Origin: a virus
Virus record (IMG/VR): IMGVR_UViG_3300013133_000021
Coordinates: 1 to 37,628 of that record
Strand: one strand, 5' to 3'
Length of the DNA: 37,628 nt
Shown here piece by piece: positions 14,233 to 21,852 of this stretch. A program made the position numbers and the translations under genes. Numbering within the stretch: position 1 is the first letter of the stretch; each line of letters opens with the position of its first letter. The notes under the pieces were generated by a model that saw only the letters and a program-made list of their open reading frames with translations, was not told the origin of the DNA and did no database searches.

Positions 14233-14891
14233 ACTATCCTCTCTACTATACTGATACCATCTATTTTCTTTATCAAATGGCAAGTATCTTTTTCTGATCT
14301 ACAAGAAACCTCGGCTAACTGTTTTTCATGGGTGATATATAGAAACTGTAAGTGAAGTTCATCAGATATATCCTGCATAAGTTGAGCTAAGAAAGGAAGT
14401 GTTTCTTTCGCTAAACAACGAAATGGTTCGTCTAAAAAAATTGTATTCCTTGGTCGGGGATCCATAATTGCCCAGGATACTATTCTAGCGGCAAAAGAAA
14501 TCATATCAATAATAGCTCCGCCTTTTTCATCTTTAGGCGAATATCTAATACCATTTTCCACGACAAACATTTCCGTTTCTGGTTGATTTCTAAAGAATCT
14601 ACTTTCAAGCTCAAAGGAATATTCCTCTCCAAAAACTGCTTGAAGAGCTTGGGTAATTAAAGATTCAAAGATCTTTTTTGTATTATCCTGAGCAAGAATT
14701 CCCGTAGCACTTACTATTTCTCTGGCTTCTTTTAGGATAGTAATATCTGATTCTAATTCAGATATTTCTAAGATACAGTTATTCTTTTCTTCTACAAGAA
14801 TCTTCTTGGTAGATTTTATATCAGAAACAAATTCTTTGTATTTAGTTAGATTCATTAGGTTGTTATTCTTATCTGCTTTCTTTTCTCTCAT
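14229..14891 (-). CDS. SbcC/Rad50-type ATPase, C-terminal half, 220 aa
   Basis: Starts with a coiled coil (STKKILVEEKNNCILEISEL), then a globular part with GGAIIDMISFAARIV in the place of the ABC signature helix, Walker B NTIFLDEPFRCLA (DE), and a following LQFLYITHEKQLAEVS with the H-loop His. There is no Walker A, so it cannot bind ATP alone in the normal way. The missing N-terminal half is encoded at 17642-18727. Together they would make one SbcC/Rad50 ATPase head pair acting with SbcD (15731-16687) in DNA end processing. Confidence 0.75.
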   Translation of the reverse strand: MREKKADKNNNLMNLTKYKEFVSDIKSTKKILVEEKNNCILEISELESDITILKEAREIVSATGILAQDNTKKIFESLITQALQAVFGEEYSFELESRFFRNQPETEMFVVENGIRYSPKDEKGGAIIDMISFAARIVSWAIMDPRPRNTIFLDEPFRCLAKETLPFLAQLMQDISDELHLQFLYITHEKQLAEVSCRSEKDTCHLIKKIDGISIVERIV

Positions 14892-15123
14892 AAATATCTA
14901 TTCTTGTTCCAAGTTTGAACGTATTAGTCCGCAGAACAATAGGTTCGTTGGGATCTAATAAAATTCCTTCTTTATCGTCTCTTCCAAATGTATGCCATAC
15001 TTGAGCAGAACTTAGTTTATCTTTAACTAGTACGGCGTGCCCAGTTCTAACTAACTGTCCCGTACTTGGCCGAGGAGATGATTTCTTCGAGTTTCTCTTT
15101 AATAGTTTCAAGATCCAGTTCAT
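14869..15123 (-). CDS. Hypothetical protein, 84 aa
   Basis: Basic N-terminus (KLLKRNSKKSSPRP) and a small beta-rich part (GTRIDIYERKESR at the end). The first 77 bases overlap the coiled-coil gene in another frame, and no strong ribosome site precedes ATG 15123, so the real start may lie further in. No family recognised. Confidence 0.5.
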   Translation of the reverse strand: MNWILKLLKRNSKKSSPRPSTGQLVRTGHAVLVKDKLSSAQVWHTFGRDDKEGILLDPNEPIVLRTNTFKLGTRIDIYERKESR

Positions 15124-15307
15124 TTTCTTTTCTAACCTTTTCTAATTCGTTTAATAATATTTGAGCTTCTTCTTTAGTAGAAATATCAAATTCTGTTTTG
15201 AGTTGTTTAAAAAGTTGTTCTTTCCTTCCAGCTTTCTTTGTTGCTTCCTTTTGCAAATTTTGAATTTCTTTCTGTTTTTGTTTTACGCGTTCTATTAGAT
15301 TACTCAT
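15047..15307 (-). CDS. Coiled-coil protein, 86 aa
   Basis: Almost entirely charged helix with heptad-like spacing (LIERVKQKQKEIQNLQKEAT and LLNELEKVRKENELDLETIK). It lies between the SbcC halves and beside sbcD, so it could be a structural partner. Sequence alone gives no function. Start ATG 15307. Confidence 0.6.
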   Translation of the reverse strand: MSNLIERVKQKQKEIQNLQKEATKKAGRKEQLFKQLKTEFDISTKEEAQILLNELEKVRKENELDLETIKEKLEEIISSAKYGTVS

Positions 15308-15331
15308 TTTTCAATTTCCAACATATTGTTT

Positions 15332-15535
15332 TTATTCTTTCATTTGCTTGTTTTCATATTCAGCAATAATCATAACCAGTACATGTAAATAATCAGATTG
15401 ATCAGAAGTCAACATAGTACATAGGGACAAATCTTCTGCGGCTGTCATCGCACGTTCATAATCATCTTTATTATGAATTGGTCGAAGTTTATAGAATTTT
15501 TTCTGTAAACCGAGAAATGTTTTAGGGATGTTCAT
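15332..15535 (-). CDS. Small protein resembling the N-terminal domain of HigA-type antitoxins, 67 aa
   Basis: LRPIHNKDDYERAMTAAEDL followed later by DQSDYLHVLVMIIAEYEN matches the N-terminal helical pattern (RPI-x-DY-x-A ... D-x-L-x-L-x-x-I-x-x-YE) of HigA-like antitoxins. The DNA-binding helix-turn-helix that normally follows is absent. No toxin gene is adjacent. A phage-made antitoxin mimic is one possibility. The resemblance is by eye only. Overlaps the gene upstream by 14 bases. Confidence 0.5.
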   Translation of the reverse strand: MNIPKTFLGLQKKFYKLRPIHNKDDYERAMTAAEDLSLCTMLTSDQSDYLHVLVMIIAEYENKQMKE

Positions 15536-15734
15536 TTTTTAATTCCTTTTTAATCCAATCTTCTAACTCCAAATTCCTCTTAAACTTATCGTTATGCATT
15601 TCCAGCAAAACCCGTTTTACTGCTGCTTTCCAAGCTATTTCCATAAAAGGTTTCATCAAAACATACCAAAAATTATCTTTATGTTTTGGGTCATCTTTTT
15701 TATATTTGCCAAACCATTTTTTAAATTCTTTCAT
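15522..15734 (-). CDS. Hypothetical basic protein, 70 aa
   Basis: The start is ATG 15734, overlapping the sbcD stop as ATGA, with AGAGGTTCAG before it. Lys/Trp-rich helical sequence (EFKKWFGKYKKDDPKHKDNF). No family recognised. Translationally coupled to sbcD. Confidence 0.6.
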   Translation of the reverse strand: MKEFKKWFGKYKKDDPKHKDNFWYVLMKPFMEIAWKAAVKRVLLEMHNDKFKRNLELEDWIKKELKNEHP

Positions 15735-16687
15735 CTCTGAACCTCTTCTAAACATTCATCTATAACTTCTCTAACTCTTATTGAACATTGTTTTTCTTCA
15801 ATAATTTTACTGAGTATTTTTTTCCATCCAGGTCCAGAAGAACCTTTTTTAGAAAGCACTTCTTCTAAAGATTGAATGAATTTCTCAGTTTGCATTCTAT
15901 CTGCTTTATCTTCTATATGCAGATCAAATACTTCATTTACTGGTTTAACTTCCAGTTCTACAAAGGTAACTTCATTTGTATTTGTATCAAAAATAGCTAT
16001 GGAAGGTTTATGTTCTAAATCCCATTTAGAAATTGTTTTTCTTATTAGGCATCCGGCGTTAACAATTGTTCTTCCTTGGTACTGACTACTAAATTGATAA
16101 TGGTAGTCGCCACAAATAACTAGTTGATAGCCAGGATTGTTTCTCAACAATTGGTTTGGTTTTATCAACTCTTGCTGTGGATAAAGTTCTCTGTCACCTA
16201 TCATCTTATGAATTACCAGTATGTTATATGCTTCTTTATTTTCTACCTTTGGGATAGGCTCTCCATAACTTGCTCCATATACTTGAACTGGTTTCTCAAG
16301 TTTATTTTCATAGTCCAGATAATCTATCTCAGTTGGTTTTGAATCAAGTAGTGTTCCTACCCCGGCTGCCTGTAGTACAGCGATGGGACTATTTGGTAAT
16401 GTATGCAACGAATGTCCAAATATATCGTGCTGACCAGAAACAAATAAAATTCCTTCTTTGTACCATAGAGTTTCTCTTAGAAATCTGATTATTTCAGCTT
16501 TTACTCTATCTGCAACAGTATGAGAATCAAAAAAATCACCAGGTTGAAAAACAAATTGAACATTATGTTTTTTGAAGATGGAAAATGCCTGAGTAAATTT
16601 ACTCATCTGGGTTTCAAAGAAGTTATCCAATCTTCTTGAGGGCCCACGATTGGTAAAGTGGATATCTCCGAATATTCCAAATTTCAT
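15731..16687 (-). CDS. sbcD: SbcD/Mre11-type exonuclease subunit, 318 aa
   Basis: The calcineurin-fold metal motifs are in order: FGIFGDIHFT, QPGDFFDSHTVADR, VSGQHD, LVIHKM, CGDYHYQF and VNAGCLIR, covering the Asp/His/Asn ligands of the two manganese ions. After residue 240 a capping and helical tail follows that would contact SbcC. It resects and opens DNA ends as a complex with the split SbcC encoded on both sides. Start ATG 16687. The 3' end couples to the next gene. Confidence 0.88.
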   Translation of the reverse strand: MKFGIFGDIHFTNRGPSRRLDNFFETQMSKFTQAFSIFKKHNVQFVFQPGDFFDSHTVADRVKAEIIRFLRETLWYKEGILFVSGQHDIFGHSLHTLPNSPIAVLQAAGVGTLLDSKPTEIDYLDYENKLEKPVQVYGASYGEPIPKVENKEAYNILVIHKMIGDRELYPQQELIKPNQLLRNNPGYQLVICGDYHYQFSSQYQGRTIVNAGCLIRKTISKWDLEHKPSIAIFDTNTNEVTFVELEVKPVNEVFDLHIEDKADRMQTEKFIQSLEEVLSKKGSSGPGWKKILSKIIEEKQCSIRVREVIDECLEEVQR

Positions 16688-16688
16688 A

Positions 16689-17117
16689 TTATTTTCCAGT
16701 ATTTATTGCCGGCTCTACCGACGATAAGATTATCTTTTCCAGTCTTTTAGAATCCCGTTCAAGTAAGGAAAAAAATAGTTTTTCATCGATCTCATCTATT
16801 ATTTTTTCCAAGGAATTTTTCCAAGTTTCTTTTACAGCATTTTCCCCCTTCTTTACAAATATTTTCTGAATAAATTCTTGTGTTGTTTTGGAAAGAAGTG
16901 GGCAGTATCTTAGTTCATCCCCACACAGAAAATAGAGTGCTTCAAAATAACTAAAACCACAGTGAATCAAAGCTTCTTGAGCAGAACATGCAGAAGTAAA
17001 TGTCAGATCTTCTACGTAACTTATAGTAATATAAAATCTCTGAAGAATTTCATCTCTGAGAACTTTCCCAAAAAGATATTTAGACTCAAGTTGTTCCAAG
17101 CATTTCTGTTCTTTCAT
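16689..17117 (-). CDS. Hypothetical helical protein, 142 aa
   Basis: No motif recognised. The protein is largely helical, with several cysteines (TSACSAQEALIHCGFSYFEA). It lies one base upstream of sbcD and overlaps the phosphoesterase gene by 32 bases, so it is part of the DNA-end-processing operon. Start ATG 17117. Confidence 0.6.
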   Translation of the reverse strand: MKEQKCLEQLESKYLFGKVLRDEILQRFYITISYVEDLTFTSACSAQEALIHCGFSYFEALYFLCGDELRYCPLLSKTTQEFIQKIFVKKGENAVKETWKNSLEKIIDEIDEKLFFSLLERDSKRLEKIILSSVEPAINTGK

Positions 17118-17640
17118 TTGTATCTTCCTTTTTTACGAGATTGAAATTATCAGGAGCATGTTTCATGTATTCTTTAATTTCTTCAAACGAAACTGGTCGA
17201 AATCCCCAGCAGTCTACTCCAATATCAACAGATTTTCCAAAATTTGGTTCTAACTTACCGTGGCTGTGTCCATATAAGTGCCAACTATTGTAGTGACTTC
17301 TTTCCCAAACTCGCATAGCATAATGGCAGACTACAATAAATTGTCCATCGATGGTTTTTCTCCACATATACTTTGCAGAATTTGGTAGCCAATGATCGTG
17401 GCTTCCTACAATAAAAATATGGTTTCCATTAAGGTTTGAAATATATTTTTGAGCATCTTTATAAGTATTACACCAACAGAAATCTCCGGCATGTACTACT
17501 ATATCATTTTTTGATACAACAAGATTATGTCTTCGGATAAGTTCGGCATCATGTTCTTCAATAGTATCGAATGGGCGGTCGCAGTATTTAAGAATACCCG
17601 CATGTCCGTAATGTTCATCACTAGTAAAAAAATAAGTCAT
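17086..17640 (-). CDS. Calcineurin-like metallophosphoesterase, 184 aa
   Basis: Short phosphoesterase with FFTSDEHYGHAGILKYCDRP, VVHAGDFCW, IVGSHDHWL, VVCHYAMRVWE and HLYGHSHG, the complete two-metal set. This compact version is frequent in phages and bacteria. Substrates include phosphodiesters and 2',3'-cyclic nucleotides, and cannot be chosen here. It stands between the SbcC N-half and sbcD but is distinct from SbcD by size and by the YCDRPF segment. Confidence 0.85.
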   Translation of the reverse strand: MTYFFTSDEHYGHAGILKYCDRPFDTIEEHDAELIRRHNLVVSKNDIVVHAGDFCWCNTYKDAQKYISNLNGNHIFIVGSHDHWLPNSAKYMWRKTIDGQFIVVCHYAMRVWERSHYNSWHLYGHSHGKLEPNFGKSVDIGVDCWGFRPVSFEEIKEYMKHAPDNFNLVKKEDTNERTEMLGTT

Positions 17641-17641
17641 A

Positions 17642-18727
17642 TTAATAATTTTCTAATAAAGCTTTTTTAGTTTTCTTATTTAAACCACTTGTACAGAAAG
17701 GGCAAATTGTAATCTGATTTAACAAAACAAATAACTCTTCCTGTTTATTTTGAATTGTTTTATCTTTTTCTATTTCATCTTTCTCAATTTCAGATAATTC
17801 GTGAATTAGTTTCGTCAATGAATTAATCTTACTGCCTATATTATTATACTGTTTTTCAAGAGGTTCTACTTGTAAAATAATATTTTCAGCATCTGCTGGG
17901 ATTCTTAAAATCTCTTTATCCAGAAGAACTAGTTCATCTATTAGTCTGTTTAAGGAATCTATTTTATACTTGTATGCTTGAAAAACAGAACAGGTTTGCT
18001 CTGTTCGATTCAGAACAATATCTATATCTACGGGTAGTTCAATCCAAGTTTTTTCTACATCCAGAATCTCTCTCAGTATCTTACTTAACGAAGCACTAAG
18101 AATAATATTTTCCTCATTTTCTTTTTGAAGCAATTCTGCTTCTTGAATTAACTTCTCTATTTTGGTAATATCAATTTTTTCAAGTTCTGTAAGTTTCTTT
18201 TCCTTCTCCTCTAAGAGTTCTTTCTGATTATCCAAAGCAGTAGATTTAGTGGATATTCTGCTTTTTAAGAGAGTAGTAACTTTGTCTATTATATCTAGTC
18301 CAGAAATACTTCTAATATGTTGGGCAATCTGACCGGGAGAGGATAAAACTAAAAAAGGTTGATCTAGTTGAGATTGAATATTAATATCACTGAGATTAAG
18401 AAGTTCTACTACTTCTTCGGGGGGATTACTGCCAAAGGCTACAAAAGGTTCTTCTATATCAGAAATAAGATATTCATTAGTTTTTTCTCCTCGTTTCCTA
18501 GTAATAGAAGAGTTTCCCAATTCTATAATTACTTCGGAATCTTCAGATTGGTTCTTTCTAATGTATCCAGTACCAAGAGGTCTGTTGGTTCGAACTAATT
18601 GAATTGCTCTAAAGAGCGAAGTTTTTCCAGAATCATTTTCGCCAATAAAACTATTAATCCCGGAACCGAGAACTACTTCGGTATTTTTATGTCCTTGAAA
18701 GTTTTTGAGTTGTATTTTTTTTATCAT
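17642..18727 (-). CDS. SbcC/Rad50-type ATPase, N-terminal half ending at the zinc hook, 361 aa
   Basis: KIQLKNFQGHKNTEVVLGSG followed by INSFIGENDSGKTSLFRAI is the Rad50 N-terminal lobe with Walker A (GENDSGKT). From about residue 150 a long coiled coil follows. The protein stops 16 residues after TICPFC (CxxC near 342-345), the zinc hook that normally lies at the tip in mid-protein. No signature or Walker B is present. These are in the separate protein at 14229-14891. Start ATG 18727. Confidence 0.85.
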   Translation of the reverse strand: MIKKIQLKNFQGHKNTEVVLGSGINSFIGENDSGKTSLFRAIQLVRTNRPLGTGYIRKNQSEDSEVIIELGNSSITRKRGEKTNEYLISDIEEPFVAFGSNPPEEVVELLNLSDINIQSQLDQPFLVLSSPGQIAQHIRSISGLDIIDKVTTLLKSRISTKSTALDNQKELLEEKEKKLTELEKIDITKIEKLIQEAELLQKENEENIILSASLSKILREILDVEKTWIELPVDIDIVLNRTEQTCSVFQAYKYKIDSLNRLIDELVLLDKEILRIPADAENIILQVEPLEKQYNNIGSKINSLTKLIHELSEIEKDEIEKDKTIQNKQEELFVLLNQITICPFCTSGLNKKTKKALLENY

Positions 18728-18739
18728 AGTTGATTCTTA

Positions 18740-18979
18740 TTATGGATGTTTTTCTTCTAAAAGTTCTTGAACTTTCTCTCTATCTAAAGAACAAAGAAGA
18801 ACAGCTCCATTTGAAAGAGAGATTGCCGTTCCCTCTTTTAACATGGGCGTTTTTCCATCTGAAGAAGTTAATCCAGAAGGTATTTGTGCTTTCATTAGCA
18901 TAGAAACGTGTTCTGGATTAACTGGCATATCTTCTGAATCTCCAGTCTTATTAATTACTGAAATATTAATAAATTTCAT
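18740..18979 (-). CDS. Hypothetical protein, 79 aa
   Basis: Small beta-rich sequence, FINISVINKTGDSEDMPVNP, then ISLSNGAVLLCSLDREKVQE. ATG 18979 overlaps the HAD gene stop by four bases (ATGA). No family recognised. First gene before the SbcC N-half and co-transcribed with it. Confidence 0.6.
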   Translation of the reverse strand: MKFINISVINKTGDSEDMPVNPEHVSMLMKAQIPSGLTSSDGKTPMLKEGTAISLSNGAVLLCSLDREKVQELLEEKHP

Positions 18980-19356
18980 TTCTTTTTCTCCAAATTTTCT
19001 ATCTGTTTTACTATTTCCATCCAGTTGTTATTGTACTGAATACCTTTATTATCTATATAGTATTTTGCAAGAGGTTTATCCATATGAATATCTATAATTA
19101 TGTCGTCATATGGGATTTCGTGTTTTCCTAAAAACTTTCGAATTAACTGAATCTGTTTTTCTCTGCTTCTTTCCTTCCAGTAAGTAGCAGTTCGACAAGA
19201 ATGAATTCTTATAAAGTATCCAAGATCTTTTAGTCTTTTTAAAGCTTCTTTTACTTGAGGTTGAGGAGGACCGATTTTGGTTAGACTCATTACTGGAAGA
19301 TCTTCACAGATAGTTCCATCGAAATCTACTATAATAGTTTTCTCAAGATTCTTCAT
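18976..19356 (-). CDS. HAD-superfamily phosphatase-like protein, 126 aa
   Basis: IIVDFDGTICED is HAD motif I (DxDGT). RIHSCRTATYWK gives the motif II Ser/Cys region. YDDIIIDIHMDKPLAKYYID holds the later acidic residues (motif IV) in a short form. The small size and absence of a cap suggest a nucleotidase or polynucleotide phosphatase type, as in other phages. ATG 19356 overlaps the upstream stop (ATGA). Confidence 0.75.
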   Translation of the reverse strand: MKNLEKTIIVDFDGTICEDLPVMSLTKIGPPQPQVKEALKRLKDLGYFIRIHSCRTATYWKERSREKQIQLIRKFLGKHEIPYDDIIIDIHMDKPLAKYYIDNKGIQYNNNWMEIVKQIENLEKKK

Positions 19357-19676
19357 TTACTCTCCTCACAACAATTCATCAAAGGTAGAAAAATAACATT
19401 ATTTTCTTTACAAATGAATCTCTTCTTTCTATCTCTCTTAATTTGATTTTTATCTGTAAGATGTTGGAATCCTCCTGGTTCAATAACACATACTAGTTCC
19501 CCGTGTCTAAAAACACTTATATCAGCATGTGACCATTTGTGTTTCCAAAAACCTTTATATTTACTTGGTTCGGGAAAGAGTTCATATAATGGTTTTTTAA
19601 TTTCAAAAACCAGTATTGGAAATTCTTTTCTCAACCAAAAAACAAGTTCTTTAAGTAGCTTATCATCAGATTTCAT
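19353..19676 (-). CDS. Small PD-(D/E)xK-type nuclease-like protein (DUF2726-like), 107 aa
   Basis: The centre SHADISVFRHGELVCVIEPG, then GFQHLTDKNQIKRDRKKRFI, has the arrangement Asp ... Glu-x-Gly ... His ... Arg-Asp, seen in DUF2726 and Vsr-like endonuclease folds (D in HADI, E in VIEPG, then QIKRDRKK). The usual E-x-DG is here E-PG, a change near the active site. It may be a structure-specific or nicking nuclease. Activity is uncertain. Confidence 0.55.
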   Translation of the reverse strand: MKSDDKLLKELVFWLRKEFPILVFEIKKPLYELFPEPSKYKGFWKHKWSHADISVFRHGELVCVIEPGGFQHLTDKNQIKRDRKKRFICKENNVIFLPLMNCCEESK

Positions 19677-19746
19677 AAATAAAATCCGGTCCCACTTTCA
19701 TTTCTGAAAGAAACAGAATAATCTGCCACCAGGTGTTAATTGATTC

Positions 19747-19835
19747 CTCCCTTAAATATAAATGGGAGTATTTGAATACAACTTAACTTACTCCAATCCA
19801 ACTTAATTCAACTTAACCTAACATAACCCATAACC
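19747..19835. repeat. Intergenic repeats: CAACTTAA direct repeats with a hairpin
   Basis: Between the nuclease-like gene and the RuvC-like gene (173 bases without a gene) there is an imperfect hairpin CTCCC...GGGAG (19747-19768). Three copies of CAACTTAA(C/T) start at 19779, 19799 and 19809, followed by CTAACATAACCCATAACCC. The 10- and 20-base spacing puts the copies on one face of the helix, which suits protein binding. An operator, a replication signal or slippage debris are all possible. Confidence 0.5.
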
Positions 19836-19849
19836 CAATAAAATTGAAA

Positions 19850-20383
19850 TTATATTTTATTACATTGCCTTTTCCCCCATTCAGCGATTAACAATGCGTC
19901 AGATCTACCATCTTTTTTACCTCCTCTAGGTCCAACAAGTTTTGCATCAGGAAATAATTTACTGGCAACTATAAAACTTTGAACTTTTATATCACCTCGG
20001 TCCTTGGAGATTCCAAAATGCTTCTGCCATGTTTTCGGGAGAACTAATTGGTAAGCTATTTCAAACCCACATAAGAAAGCTTCAAAAATTCCCTGGCTGT
20101 ATCCAAGACTAAAAGAAGCCTGACTTCGTATCCCTGGAGGCATTGTTTGCATCTTTTCTAAGAATACAATTATTTCTGTGGGGCCTTCTTCTTGAAGAAT
20201 AATTCGATTCTGAGAAAATTCTTTTAATATACTTTTTATCCCGGGGAGATCGTACTCTGTTCTTGTCTTTTTCCCTTTTTTGAAAGTTATGGTCGGAGTA
20301 TCAAGAATTTGTAGAACTTTTCCTGCCCCATCTATTACAGCAATAGCTCCTTTAAGCCCCGGATCAATTCCGATGTATATCAT
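19850..20383 (-). CDS. RuvC-like Holliday-junction resolvase, 177 aa
   Basis: IYIGIDPGLKGAIAVID (first catalytic Asp), IVFLEKMQTMP (Glu) and GRSDALLIAEWG (final Asp) give the RuvC/RNase-H acidic set in order. The length equals RuvC. It cleaves recombination junctions, probably to debranch DNA before packaging. It lies in the recombination block with RecA-like, SSB and SbcCD genes. ATG 20383 overlaps the end of the small membrane gene. Confidence 0.88.
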   Translation of the reverse strand: MIYIGIDPGLKGAIAVIDGAGKVLQILDTPTITFKKGKKTRTEYDLPGIKSILKEFSQNRIILQEEGPTEIIVFLEKMQTMPPGIRSQASFSLGYSQGIFEAFLCGFEIAYQLVLPKTWQKHFGISKDRGDIKVQSFIVASKLFPDAKLVGPRGGKKDGRSDALLIAEWGKRQCNKI

Positions 20384-20597
20384 GTTTCTTCTTCCCTTTT
20401 CTATAATTATTCAATCCAGTTAAGAACAGAATTAAACCTGCAACTGCCCAACCGTACAATCCTTTCTGTAATACTACTATAATATATAAGAAATTTCCAA
20501 AAGCATATACTAACCAAATCTTATAGTTTCTTTCCACAACATTCAATGTGATAATTACTATAAGTGCGGTCAATATATCTAATATTCTAAATATCAT
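20364..20597 (-). CDS. Small membrane protein, 77 aa
   Basis: Three hydrophobic segments (ILTALIVIITLNVV, YAFGNFLYIIVVLQ, WAVAGLILFLTGL) and a basic tail (NYRKGKKKHD). The segment order slightly recalls one repeat of PnuC-type transporters, too weak to call. It starts one base after the recA-like stop. Confidence 0.6.
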   Translation of the reverse strand: MIFRILDILTALIVIITLNVVERNYKIWLVYAFGNFLYIIVVLQKGLYGWAVAGLILFLTGLNNYRKGKKKHDIHRN

Positions 20598-21665
20598 TTA
20601 CCATATCCTCGGTTTTCTAGTTTCTGTTTTATGAAGTTCCTGCCATGTTTCCCAAACAACTTGCTGGAGTTCCTTCTCTTTATTATTGTCTTCTATGTAA
20701 TGTATCCATTCAGATAGAGTCTTTTCTTCTCCAAACAGTTTAATAGTAGTTGTTTTATTTTTAGCTGCATTTTCCCCATTCTGATCTATGCTGAGAAAAC
20801 TTAAATTGGTTCCAATATCGTCAGGATTCTGTTCAAAAATAATTTTAAATCTTCCCTCCTTAAATGGGGGAGCTACTTTGTTCTTAACTATTTTGAATTT
20901 CACCCAGATTCCGACGGGGCTATTTTTACTATTTTTTATCCTACAATCGTGTTTCAAGTAAATTTGAACCGAACTGTAGAACTCCAAAGCTCTGCCTCCA
21001 GAAGTAACCTCCTTATTTGCAGAGAAAGGACCCGCACCTACGTTGTCCCTGGTCTGGTCAATACAGAATAGAGTAGTATTACTCTCAGTAATAGCAAATA
21101 GATACTTTCTAAAACCTTTTGACATCTGTTTTGCTCTTGATGTTCCAAATGTTCCATCCTTCATTCCTTCACCAAGCTCAACTTCAGTTGGTAGTGCTGT
21201 TATACTATCTACTACTACTATTTTTGGATCCTTGTTTAATCCTTTAATCTTTCCAGCGGGCGTTTTCTTATAGATAATATCTGAGAGATAAATATCAAAG
21301 AATTCTTCAATAGTAGTTGGGTGCCCCATTTCTACCTTACCACAATCAAGTCCATATAGAACTGCAAAATTAGGATCTAAGGTATGTTCTACGTCTGCGT
21401 AGTATGCTTTCATTCCAGCTCTCTGAGCGTAACCACAGATAATTGTAGCAAGAACAGATTTTGCTGTACTCCCTCCACCAAAAACGTGAATAACTCTTCC
21501 AATGGGAATTCCACCTGGAAATCGATTTGCTATAGCTATATCAAGAATAGTATAGCCCGTGGAACACCAATCTCTGATACCTGGAAGACCTACTATATCT
21601 AAACATCGTTTTGAAGTTTCTTTTATTGTATCTTCTACTGTATTCTCTGTATCTCTTTTAGCCAT
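20598..21665 (-). CDS. RecA/UvsX-like recombinase, 355 aa
   Basis: Blocks follow RecA: PGGIPIGRVIHVFGGG with phosphate loop GGGSTAKS (63-70), YADVEHTLDPNFAVLYGLD, IVVVDSITALPTEVEL (Walker B), FCIDQTRDNVGAG and TSGGRALEFYSSVQIYL (loop 2 and after). The phosphate loop has Ala instead of the usual Gly before Lys (GxxxxAKS), which is unusual. It forms filaments on single-stranded DNA for recombination. The ribosome site AAAGGAATTAG overlaps the end of the small zinc gene. Confidence 0.9.
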   Translation of the reverse strand: MAKRDTENTVEDTIKETSKRCLDIVGLPGIRDWCSTGYTILDIAIANRFPGGIPIGRVIHVFGGGSTAKSVLATIICGYAQRAGMKAYYADVEHTLDPNFAVLYGLDCGKVEMGHPTTIEEFFDIYLSDIIYKKTPAGKIKGLNKDPKIVVVDSITALPTEVELGEGMKDGTFGTSRAKQMSKGFRKYLFAITESNTTLFCIDQTRDNVGAGPFSANKEVTSGGRALEFYSSVQIYLKHDCRIKNSKNSPVGIWVKFKIVKNKVAPPFKEGRFKIIFEQNPDDIGTNLSFLSIDQNGENAAKNKTTTIKLFGEEKTLSEWIHYIEDNNKEKELQQVVWETWQELHKTETRKPRIW

Positions 21666-21680
21666 TTTGATCTAATTCCT

Positions 21681-21848
21681 TTAGAAATTGTAGCGCTTCA
21701 TGAGGAGGTAATTCATATACTCGTCTTGAATATCCATTCCGTGAATTTTACAGTATTTCAATCGTTCTTTTCTAGTAGTTGGACCAAAACCACAACCACA
21801 TTCATATTGACCAACAATTATTTTGGGTTTTCTTCCCCGTTTAGCCAT
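21681..21848 (-). CDS. Small zinc-binding protein, 55 aa
   Basis: ATG 21848, stop TAA 21681-21683. The basic start AKRGRKPKIIVG is followed by ECGCGFGPTTRKERLKYCKI and H, with CxC and CxxH able to bind one zinc. It lies exactly between the mediator-like gene and recA. Family unknown. A DNA-binding accessory is possible. Confidence 0.65.
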   Translation of the reverse strand: MAKRGRKPKIIVGQYECGCGFGPTTRKERLKYCKIHGMDIQDEYMNYLLMKRYNF

Positions 21849-21852
21849 TTTT

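Noticed and set aside
17838-17852. A fourth AAACAGTATAAT-like promoter
   Set aside because: It falls deep inside the SbcC N-half coding region with no gene start following, so it is treated as chance.
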